Below the pieces are notes generated by a model. That model did no database searches, was not told the DNA's origin, and saw nothing but the letters and a program-made list of their open reading frames with translations. 13,025 bases of DNA from Acidobacteriota bacterium (GTDB lineage: Bacteria > Acidobacteriota > Terriglobia > Terriglobales > Acidobacteriaceae), in NCBI GenBank assembly GCA_021810175.1, contig JAJZJJ010000031.1:1-13025 (forward strand), read 5' to 3'. Positions 6,684 through 13,025 of this stretch are shown in pieces (the first letter of the stretch is position 1; each line of letters opens with the position of its first letter). The translations under genes were made by a program, and so were the position numbers.

Positions 6684-8720
6684 GTGAATCGAACCGCAAG
6701 CTGGTTCACCAGGCACTGGGTTCCGTGTGCCGTCGTCGTGCTGCTCATGATTCAGGTGGCGCAGTTCACCTATGTGGTCCATCGCGAATCGCTGACCTTC
6801 GATGAAGGCGATCACTCCTTCTCCGGATACATGATGTGGAAGACGGGGGATTATGGGCTCAATCCGGAGCATCCTCCGCTGGTGAAGCTGCTGGCCGCGG
6901 TTCCCACGATTGGCAGGAAGCTCTGGACTCCGCCGCTGCAGGGCCGGTTCTTCAAGCAGGAGGCGTATCTCGACGGGCGCGACTGGCTGGCCCGCAACGA
7001 TGGCGGCACCCAGCACCTTGTTTTCGAGATGCGGATGATGACCGGTATTCTCGCCGTCGGCCTGTCGCTCTTCATCTTTTTTGCCACGCGCGAATACTTC
7101 GGCACCGGCGCTGCTCTTTTCGCGCTGGTGCTGTCCAGCTTCGACCCGAATCTCCTGGCGCACTCGGCGCTGGTGACTACGGATATGGGCGTCACGTGCT
7201 TCTTCATCGGGTCCATTTATGCCTTTTACCGTTACGTGAAGAAGCCGGGATGGTGGCGGCTGATCATCGCCGCCGTGACGGCGGGGCTGCTGATCGCCAG
7301 CAAACACTCGGGTGTTCTGTTTGGGCCGATGATGGTGGTTCTGATCCTGTGGGAAGTTGCGACGACGGCGCGCGGCCAGCGCCTGCGCACGGCTCTGCGG
7401 CTCGCCGGAGCCTTCGCGTTCATTGTGGTGGGCAGCTGCGTTGTGCTCTGGGCGTTTTTCGGCTTTCGCTATGCCGCCCGCCCTGCCGGGCTGCATCTGA
7501 ATCCCTCGCTCGCCGCCTACGCGTCGGGGCTGAGCCACTTTGATCAGTCCGTGATTCTCACGTTTGCGCACTGGCACCTGCTGCCCCAGTCGGAGCTGAT
7601 GGGCCTGGTTGACGTGAAGCTGATGGCGCAGGATTATCCCACCTTCATTCTGGGCCATGTCTACGCACATGCCGTCTGGTGGTACTTTCCTGTAGCTTTC
7701 CTGATCAAGACGACCCTGGGCCTGCTGGCGCTGCTTGCCCTGTCGGTTTTCGCCATGGTCACCGGGCGGCTTCGCTGGGGACGCGAAGTCGCCTATGTGG
7801 TCCTTCCGGGCGTCGTCTATTTTGCGATTGCCATGGCCGCGGGGATGGATATCGGCGCGCGCCACATTCTGCCCGTCTACGCCATGGCCACGATGCTGGC
7901 CGGCGGGGCCATCATGGCCCTCTGCCGCCGCAACGGGCAATGGAACCGCACGTGGGTCTGGGTGTGTTCGCTGCTGGTTGTGGCCCACGTCGCCTCGGCG
8001 CTCTCGGTCTTTCCCAACTATCTGGCCTATGCGAACCGCGCGTGGGGAGGGCCGAGCAACGTTCACAATCTGCTCAGCGACGCCAATGTGGACTGGGCGC
8101 AGCAGCTGTACCAGGTGAAAGCGTGGCAGGATCTGCATCCCAGCCAGTCGTGCTGGTTCGCCTACTTTGCCAATCCTGAAATCAGGCCCGCGGTCTACGG
8201 CATCCACTGCAAGATGCTGCCCACTGCGGATACGGGCTGGATGGGCGGCTCGGCCATCGTTCCGCCTGTCATCCATGGGCCGGTCTTCATCAGCGCCGGA
8301 GACCTGAGCGGGTGCGAATGGCCCAGCAGCCAGTTCAATCCGTATCGCTCATTCCAGCACGTGAAACCGGTGGCCTCCATTGATTACGGCGTCTTTGTCT
8401 ATCAGGGAACGTTCGCTGTTCCCCAGGCTGCGGCGCTGAGCCGCGCGCAGCATGTCAACGTGCTGTTGCAGCAGAACCATCCCCAGCAGGCTCTGGCGCT
8501 GGCGCGGGAGGCGGTGTCTGTCGATCCGGGAGATCTTTCCGCGGAGACCGCGCTCGGTAATGCGGCGGCCACCACAGGGCACATGAAGGAGGCGCGCACG
8601 GCTTTTGAGGCGGCCATTGTGGCAGCAAAGCGCCTTTCGCCTGCGGCGCGGAAGGGCTATCTGCCCGGCCTGCAGGAGCAGCTCAGCAAATTGCCGGCGG
8701 CGCCTGCGGGCAAAATGTGA
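6684..8720 (+). CDS. GT39/ArnT-type membrane glycosyltransferase with C-terminal TPR-like tail
   Basis: A 678-residue multi-pass protein of the GT-C fold (GT39 / PMT_2 / ArnT group), which transfers sugars from polyprenyl-phosphate donors on the outer face of the inner membrane. The first helix is at about 13-31. It is followed by the periplasmic TFDEGDH motif (38-44), in which Asp40-Glu41 is the likely catalytic acid pair, and by NPEHPPLVKLL (60-70). About ten further hydrophobic segments lie between 118 and 444, for instance 118-138, 192-212, 240-260, 332-358, 368-388, 394-413 and 423-444. After the last helix comes FPNYLAYANRAWGG (443-456), then a soluble domain with NVDWAQQ (468-474). Residues 586-650 form two TPR-like helix pairs. 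The acceptor and donor are unknown. The GTG start is set by GGAGG 5 nt upstream, and a promoter-like sequence precedes it. Confidence 0.82.
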   Translation: MNRTASWFTRHWVPCAVVVLLMIQVAQFTYVVHRESLTFDEGDHSFSGYMMWKTGDYGLNPEHPPLVKLLAAVPTIGRKLWTPPLQGRFFKQEAYLDGRDWLARNDGGTQHLVFEMRMMTGILAVGLSLFIFFATREYFGTGAALFALVLSSFDPNLLAHSALVTTDMGVTCFFIGSIYAFYRYVKKPGWWRLIIAAVTAGLLIASKHSGVLFGPMMVVLILWEVATTARGQRLRTALRLAGAFAFIVVGSCVVLWAFFGFRYAARPAGLHLNPSLAAYASGLSHFDQSVILTFAHWHLLPQSELMGLVDVKLMAQDYPTFILGHVYAHAVWWYFPVAFLIKTTLGLLALLALSVFAMVTGRLRWGREVAYVVLPGVVYFAIAMAAGMDIGARHILPVYAMATMLAGGAIMALCRRNGQWNRTWVWVCSLLVVAHVASALSVFPNYLAYANRAWGGPSNVHNLLSDANVDWAQQLYQVKAWQDLHPSQSCWFAYFANPEIRPAVYGIHCKMLPTADTGWMGGSAIVPPVIHGPVFISAGDLSGCEWPSSQFNPYRSFQHVKPVASIDYGVFVYQGTFAVPQAAALSRAQHVNVLLQQNHPQQALALAREAVSVDPGDLSAETALGNAAATTGHMKEARTAFEAAIVAAKRLSPAARKGYLPGLQEQLSKLPAAPAGKM

Positions 8721-8779
8721 CGGGCGATTATTGGCGCAGGCGGAGATGAGGAGCTTGTCCGATGTAGGAGCGGATTGAT

Positions 8780-8817
8780 AATCTCTGGACCGTTCCGGCT
8801 TCTTAACGGAAGAGATT
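8780..8817 (+). promoter_or_regulatory. Structured leader hairpin before the CE15 gene
   Basis: An outer perfect 7-bp repeat, AATCTCT (8780-8786) with AGAGATT (8811-8817), encloses an inner 5-bp repeat, CCGTT (8790-8794) with AACGG (8805-8809), around a 10-nt loop. It ends 7 nt before the GAGG ribosome binding site. It could be an operator palindrome or an RNA hairpin controlling translation; the sequence alone does not decide. Confidence 0.4.
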
Positions 8818-8824
8818 CTCCATC

Positions 8825-8828
8825 GAGG
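8825..8828 (+). promoter_or_regulatory. Ribosome binding site fixing a GTG start for the CE15 gene
   Basis: GAGG stands 5 nt before the GTG at 8834. Starting there gives a complete signal peptide, whereas the in-frame ATG at 8882 would remove its basic n-region and part of the hydrophobic core. Confidence 0.5.
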
Positions 8829-8833
8829 TTCCT

Positions 8834-10306
8834 GTGAAATCAAAGGTTGCGTTTGTGAAGCGGCTGGCTCCTGCCGCGGCGATGGTTGCGCTGCTCTGTC
8901 CTGTACACCTGGCTGCGCAGAAGGCTCCGGCGAAGATGCATCCACAGGCAGCGCGGCCTGCCAGCGCGGCGAACGGCGAGCCGGTGCATCTCACTGCGGC
9001 GCAGGATCGCGAGCGAACGTTGCGGCTGATGGGCATCAAAAATTCCCAGATGCGCCCGGAGCCATCTTCGACCGGCATCGATGCGCGCCACGCGGCCAAT
9101 TACAACGAGGCGAAAGCGAATATCTATCCGACGCTGCCCAATGCGCTGGTGCTGAACGACGGGCAGCGCGTGACCACGGCGAAGATGTGGTGGAAGGAGC
9201 GGCGGCCGCAGATTATCGCGCTCTTCGACAAAAACATCTACGGTTACACGCCGAAGCACCTGCCGAAGGTGCACTGGACGGTGGTGCGGTCCACGCGGGA
9301 ACACGCCGATGGAATGGACGTGGTCACGCAGTACATTGTCGGGCATGTGGATAACTCGATCGATCCGAAGATTTCCGTGCGCATTCCTCTGCTGCTGGTG
9401 ACGCCGGCTCATGCGGCCGGACCGGTGCCGGTCATCATGGAACTGGCTCTGGGGTCGGAGTTCAAAACAGCGCTGGCCGGGCCGGTGGCGGGTATTCCGG
9501 ATAAGTGGGCTGTTCCGTGGCAGCCGGTGCTGCGGCGCGGGTGGGGATTTGCCGAGCTTTCGGCGACCACGGTTCAGGCGGATACCGGCGCGGGCCTGAC
9601 GGAGGGCATCATCGGCCTGATGAATCATGGACAGCCGCGCGGCCTGTACGACTGGGGAGTGCTGAAGGCGTGGGCGTGGGGCGCCAGCCAGGCGCTCAAC
9701 TATTTTGAAACCGACAAAGCTGTGAATGCGAAGGAAGTGGGCGTGGAAGGCCATTCGCGCATGGGCAAGGCGGCGCTGGTGGCGATGGCCTACGACCCGC
9801 GCTTTGCCATTGTTTACAGCAGCTCGTCGGGCGAGGGCGGAGCGAAACTGTACCGGCACGATTTCGGGGAGCCGCTCACCAGCATCACTTCGGTATCGCT
9901 CTATCACTGGTTCGACGGATATTTTCTGCGCTATGGCGGTCCGGAAAACGCCGGCGATCTGCCGGTGGACGCCCACGAGCTGATTGCGCTGTGCGCGCCT
10001 CGTCCAGTGTTCATCGGCGGCGGAGCGGATGTGGGGGACGGTTATGTCAACCCGAACGGCGACGGATGGGCGGACACGAAGGGGATGTTTCTGGCGGAGG
10101 TTGCAGCCGGGCCGGTGTATCGGCTGCTGGGCGCGAAGGGGCTGGGAACAACGGTGTATCCGCCGATGGAAACCGCGCTGATCAGCGGCGATCTGGGCTT
10201 CCGGCAGCAGCCTGGCGGCCACACGCCCAAACCGAACTGGCCATATTTTCTGGAGTTCGCCAGCCACTATTTCCATACGCCGGGAGCGGCCGCGAGCGGT
10301 AAGTGA
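8834..10306 (+). CDS. Secreted CE15 glucuronoyl-esterase-like alpha/beta hydrolase
   Basis: A 490-residue exported hydrolase. A signal peptide is visible: basic residues K2, K4, K9 and R10, hydrophobic core about 11-25, and a likely cleavage after HLAA (25-28). There is no lipobox. The mature part resembles carbohydrate esterase family 15, which cleaves the ester between 4-O-methyl-glucuronate of xylan and lignin alcohols. Evidence is GVEGHSRMGKAAL at 303-315 with nucleophile Ser308, SSSSGEGGAKLYRHDFGE at 329-346, LPVDAHELIALCAPRPVF at 376-393 and PGGHTPKPNW at 460-469 with catalytic His463. The acid is not in the fungal position: Ser331 stands where fungal enzymes have Glu, and Asp379 is the best alternative (Glu334 also possible). 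Acetylxylan esterase or another alpha/beta hydrolase activity remains possible. It is followed by a bidirectional hairpin region and a convergent propeller gene. Confidence 0.83.
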   Translation: MKSKVAFVKRLAPAAAMVALLCPVHLAAQKAPAKMHPQAARPASAANGEPVHLTAAQDRERTLRLMGIKNSQMRPEPSSTGIDARHAANYNEAKANIYPTLPNALVLNDGQRVTTAKMWWKERRPQIIALFDKNIYGYTPKHLPKVHWTVVRSTREHADGMDVVTQYIVGHVDNSIDPKISVRIPLLLVTPAHAAGPVPVIMELALGSEFKTALAGPVAGIPDKWAVPWQPVLRRGWGFAELSATTVQADTGAGLTEGIIGLMNHGQPRGLYDWGVLKAWAWGASQALNYFETDKAVNAKEVGVEGHSRMGKAALVAMAYDPRFAIVYSSSSGEGGAKLYRHDFGEPLTSITSVSLYHWFDGYFLRYGGPENAGDLPVDAHELIALCAPRPVFIGGGADVGDGYVNPNGDGWADTKGMFLAEVAAGPVYRLLGAKGLGTTVYPPMETALISGDLGFRQQPGGHTPKPNWPYFLEFASHYFHTPGAAASGK

Positions 10307-10341
10307 AAAAGAGGCGGCGGGTCAGAGGGTGACACCCGCCG
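10306..10341 (-). terminator. Intrinsic terminator of the minus-strand propeller gene
   Basis: On the minus strand an 8-bp GC stem, CGGCGGGT (10341-10334) with ACCCGCCG (10322-10315), and an 11-nt loop are followed by CCTC and five Ts (complement of the A run at 10306-10310). This is a classical rho-independent terminator. Its T tract touches the last base of the convergent esterase stop codon. Confidence 0.7.
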
Positions 10342-10381
10342 AAGGCATCCGGCTGGAATACCGGAAGCTCTCGGCGGGTGT
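10332..10381 (+). terminator. Long hairpin downstream of the CE15 gene, shared between strands
   Basis: A perfect 11-bp inverted repeat, ACACCCGCCGA (10332-10342) with TCGGCGGGTGT (10371-10381), encloses a second stem, TCCGG (10348-10352) with CCGGA (10361-10365). On the plus strand it is followed by TTCTCGCTT-like sequence, only a modest U tract, so it may terminate or block 3' decay of the esterase message. Its left arm is also the right arm of the 10315-10341 hairpin, so the two structures compete. Confidence 0.5.
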
Positions 10382-10387
10382 TCTCGC

Positions 10388-13025
10388 TTACTGCGGAGGG
10401 AAGTTGCACGAATCATCGGGGAGATTTGTGCTTGTTAGTGTGAGCGTGTGGAGGTGGTTTGTGGTCAGCAGCGAGTTGAATGCCGTGATTGGCTGCTGAG
10501 CGGCCTTCCACGCGGCCACGGTATGGTTGTAGTTCCTGCAGTCGCTCTCCCAGGTGGCGACCTGCGTTGGTGTGGGCGCCATGTCCATGCCGACCTGCAT
10601 CATGCTGACCATGGTGTTGTACTCGTTGTTTTCGTCCACGAATGACTTCAGCGCTTTTTTGTTGGGACCCGCCATCATGCGGCGGATCATGGCTTCGATG
10701 GTCGTGGGACCGGGTTTGGCGCCGCCGATTGCCTTCAGGCTGGCATCCAGCTTTTTCGCCTGTGCGGCCACGTCGGGCGGGAGCTTCTGCTTCATCAGCT
10801 TCTCGACCTGATGCCGGACAGCTGCCACTTCCGCGTGTGCTTTCCAGGTCTGCTCCATGCCGTGGTAAGAGAGCATGGTGAGCCTGTTCTGGCGGCGCAG
10901 CTTTGCCATCAGAGTGGGGCTCTGGCCGACGCGCGGATCGTTGACCACCGTGACATGGCGGGTGTACACCTTGCCGTCCACGGTGAGCTTCAGCGTGTAG
11001 ACCCCGGGGATGACCTGTGGCCCATGCGGCCCGCGCGCGGTTTCGCCCGCCACGGTATTCATCTGGTTTTCCATATCGTGGCTGAACGCTGGCGGATTGT
11101 TGTAGAGCAGGTTCCAGTGAACGCGGTTGAGGCCCACATGTGTGCTGAGCGCGCGCGACTGGGGACTGGCCAGCCAGTACCGCGGGAACCACTGGCCTTC
11201 AAAGGGCGGCGGCAGTTGGCTGGTCATGGTGCGGACCAGATTGCCTTTCGCATCGAAGACCTGGATCTGGATAGGCCCGGCTGGTTTCTGGCTGAGGTAG
11301 TAATCCAGAATCGCTCCGTACGGCGGGTTCTTTGCGTGGGGCACTTCGACGGAGAAGGGCTGATCCCAGTTGCTGTTCTTGCGGGAACGAATCGCGTCCT
11401 CCGGTTTGAAGAAGTAAGTGGAGGAGGAGGCGATTCTGCCGGCATGGGCGGCGAGCTGGCGCAGCGGCGTGATGTCGTCGAGAACCCAGAAGCCGCGGCC
11501 GTAGGTGCAGATCACCAGATCGTTCTGGTGGTGAGCGGTGTGAATGGTGAGATCGCGGACCGAGGTGCTGGGCAGGTTCTGCCGCAGCGACTGCCAGTGA
11601 TCTCCGTTGTCGAAGCTGACGTAGACGGTCGTCTCCGTGCCGGCAAACAGCAGGCCGGGCTGCTTCGGATCGACGCGCATGCTGTTGACCCAGCTTCCGG
11701 TGCGCTGATCGCTGGGAAGGCCGTTGACGATTTTTGTCCAGGTTTTACCGCCATCCACCGTGCGCCAGATGAGCGGCACGTCGGGGTCCTCCGTTTTGGG
11801 CACCTTCTGGAACATTCCGCCACTGATGCGGCCGACGACGAAGGCGGTGCCGATGTTATCGCCCGCGTCGATGGTGCTGAAGCTGGTATGCGGCGGGACG
11901 TCGGGGAGGTTGGTGACGTTGGTCCACACTGCGCCGTGGTCCATGGTTTTGTAGATCTGCCCGTTGGTGCTGACGGTCCAGATCACCCCCGGCTGAACCC
12001 TGGAGATGGAGAAATCCGCAATGGCGGGTGGATGCTTCGGGAGATGCATCGGCTTCTTCGCTTTGGCTGCCTTCCCGGATGGGGCGCCGGCCTTGGCCGC
12101 CTTCACCGCGGCCTTGCCGGCAGGCAGGGACGCCGGCTTAGGGGCGGCGGGCTTCGTCTTCGGCTTCGGCGGCGTCGCGCCGCAGGCCACCTGAGGCTTG
12201 CCCTTCGGCGTGGTCAGGTCAGGGCTGACCACCGACCAGGAATGCGCGCCATTGTGCGAGACCAGCAGGCACTGATAGCCGGCGTAGAGGGCACTGGGGT
12301 CGAAGGTGACGTCGAACTTTCGCGGCACTTCACGCGCGCCATGATACTTTTGCGCATTCACGCCGAAATCGGGAGCGACGTTTTCCCACTGTCCCGTTGC
12401 CATGTTGACTTTAACCATGCCGCTGCCGCCGCCGCCCGGTCCGTAGCCGACAGCGTAAAGAATGTTAGGGTGCAGCGGATCGGGCGTGATGTAGCCAAAT
12501 TCCGAAGAAGGCACAGGGCTCCAGTCGGTAATGTCCACCTGGCCCCACTGGCCGCGACTGCTGATCATCACGGCGCCGGTGTCCTGCTGCGCTCCGATGA
12601 TGTGATAGGGATAGTCGTTGTCGGTGGCGACGTGGTAAATCTGCGCGATCGGCTGGGTGTACCAGAGGCTCCAGGTTTTGCCGTTGTCGAGCGTTACGCT
12701 CGCTCCCTGGTCGGCGCCAATGATCATGCGCTTGCCATTGGTCGGGTCGATCCACATCTTGTGGTAGTCCTCGCCGCCCGGCGCGCCCTTGAAGGCGTGG
12801 AAGGTAACGCCGCCGTCGGTCGAGCGGTACAGGGCGGTGCTGGCCGTGTACAGGATGTTCGGGTTCTGCGAGTCGACCCAGACGCCGGAGCTATAGGAGC
12901 CCTGCCCGTTCTCGATGCGCGTGTCTTTGCCGGCCATGTGCTTCCAGGTCTTGCCGCCGTCGTCCGAACGGAAGAGTCCTGAGCCATGTTCGATGTTGTT
13001 GCCGATGATGTACATGCGCTTGCCG
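10388..13025 (-). CDS. Asp-box (BNR / sortilin-like) beta-propeller protein, N-terminus cut off by the window
   Basis: The C-terminal 875+ residues of a large repeat protein. The frame is open to the right edge (codons for G-K-R precede the Met at 13015), so the true start lies outside the window. At least seven Asp-box motifs (S-x-D-x-G-x-T-W type) are visible: 17-24, 65-72, 108-115, 253-260, 357-364, 419-426 and 467-474, as in BNR-repeat glycosidases and the VPS10/sortilin propeller. The block YGRGFWVLDD at 505-514 closes the propeller region. A beta-rich C-terminal region follows (GVYTLKLTVDGKVYTRHVTV), then a helical segment to the end. Residues about 277-333 are a Lys/Ala/Pro-rich low-complexity insertion inside the propeller. 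Such proteins are common and usually extracytoplasmic in Acidobacteriota; no enzymatic activity can be assigned, and the label glycosyl hydrolase would be over-reading. Numbering is from the Met at 13015. Confidence 0.85.
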   Translation of the reverse strand, partial: GKRMYIIGNNIEHGSGLFRSDDGGKTWKHMAGKDTRIENGQGSYSSGVWVDSQNPNILYTASTALYRSTDGGVTFHAFKGAPGGEDYHKMWIDPTNGKRMIIGADQGASVTLDNGKTWSLWYTQPIAQIYHVATDNDYPYHIIGAQQDTGAVMISSRGQWGQVDITDWSPVPSSEFGYITPDPLHPNILYAVGYGPGGGGSGMVKVNMATGQWENVAPDFGVNAQKYHGAREVPRKFDVTFDPSALYAGYQCLLVSHNGAHSWSVVSPDLTTPKGKPQVACGATPPKPKTKPAAPKPASLPAGKAAVKAAKAGAPSGKAAKAKKPMHLPKHPPAIADFSISRVQPGVIWTVSTNGQIYKTMDHGAVWTNVTNLPDVPPHTSFSTIDAGDNIGTAFVVGRISGGMFQKVPKTEDPDVPLIWRTVDGGKTWTKIVNGLPSDQRTGSWVNSMRVDPKQPGLLFAGTETTVYVSFDNGDHWQSLRQNLPSTSVRDLTIHTAHHQNDLVICTYGRGFWVLDDITPLRQLAAHAGRIASSSTYFFKPEDAIRSRKNSNWDQPFSVEVPHAKNPPYGAILDYYLSQKPAGPIQIQVFDAKGNLVRTMTSQLPPPFEGQWFPRYWLASPQSRALSTHVGLNRVHWNLLYNNPPAFSHDMENQMNTVAGETARGPHGPQVIPGVYTLKLTVDGKVYTRHVTVVNDPRVGQSPTLMAKLRRQNRLTMLSYHGMEQTWKAHAEVAAVRHQVEKLMKQKLPPDVAAQAKKLDASLKAIGGAKPGPTTIEAMIRRMMAGPNKKALKSFVDENNEYNTMVSMMQVGMDMAPTPTQVATWESDCRNYNHTVAAWKAAQQPITAFNSLLTTNHLHTLTLTSTNLPDDSCNFPPQ

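Noticed and set aside
6660..8276. A 538-codon open frame on the minus strand, antisense to the GT39 gene
   Set aside because: The translation is low-complexity and rich in R, H, Q and P with no domain. The plus-strand frame has membrane helices, the TFDEGDH motif and a good ribosome binding site.
8840..10276. A 478-codon open frame on the minus strand, antisense to the CE15 gene
   Set aside because: It is an R/H/Q-rich shadow of the esterase gene, which has a signal peptide and clear catalytic motifs on the other strand.
10811..12982. A 723-codon open frame on the plus strand, antisense to the propeller gene
   Set aside because: It mirrors the codon structure of the Asp-box gene in high-GC DNA. 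Its protein is rich in G, R, A, V and D with no recognisable domain, whereas the minus-strand frame has seven Asp boxes.
1..13025. CRISPR array, tRNA or rRNA gene, insertion sequence, prophage or defence system
   Set aside because: No regularly spaced repeats, tRNA-like or rRNA-like sequence, transposase, integrase or nuclease-type genes were seen on either strand by reading.

Overview
The window is high-GC DNA, densely packed with genes. Protein style points to Acidobacteriota, probably the Acidobacteriaceae/Terriglobales: a DUF5107-type TPR protein, a large secreted-type Asp-box (BNR/sortilin-like) propeller protein, a CE15 esterase and a GT39-type enzyme with a TPR tail. The taxonomic call is inference from gene content; no rRNA or other marker gene is present. 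I count seven protein genes. The first and last are cut by the window edges, and no tRNA, rRNA, CRISPR array or mobile element was seen.

Layout. (1) Positions 1-4752, + strand, look like a carbohydrate-handling operon: the 3' part of a DUF5107/TPR protein, a sugar-porter MFS permease starting 3 nt after it, and a galactose-mutarotase-fold protein 64 nt further on. (2) Positions 4724-5488, - strand, hold an AlkD-type DNA alkylation repair protein whose 3' end overlaps the mutarotase-like gene by 29 nt. (3) Positions 5635-6552, + strand and divergent from alkD, hold a phytanoyl-CoA dioxygenase-family Fe(II)/2-oxoglutarate enzyme. (4) Positions 6684-8720, + strand, hold a multi-pass GT39/ArnT-type membrane glycosyltransferase with a TPR-like tail. 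(5) Positions 8834-10306, + strand, hold an exported CE15 glucuronoyl-esterase-like protein preceded by a structured leader. (6) Positions 10307-10387 carry an intricate pair of competing hairpins between convergent genes, including a convincing intrinsic terminator for the - strand. (7) From 10388 to the right edge, - strand, lies the C-terminal 875+ residues of an Asp-box propeller protein with a Lys/Ala/Pro-rich insertion.

How it fits together. The left block suits sugar uptake, anomer conversion and metabolism. The CE15 enzyme suits attack on glucuronoxylan-lignin esters, and the propeller protein is a typical large extracytoplasmic protein of this phylum. Together they suggest a plant-polymer-degrading soil heterotroph. 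AlkD and the PhyH-family protein have no obvious functional link to their neighbours.

I found no clear new multi-gene system. The items most worth a second look are the non-canonical catalytic acid in the CE15 protein, the three-arm hairpin at 10315-10381, the hairpin leader of the esterase gene, and the DUF5107-TPR/permease/mutarotase set.
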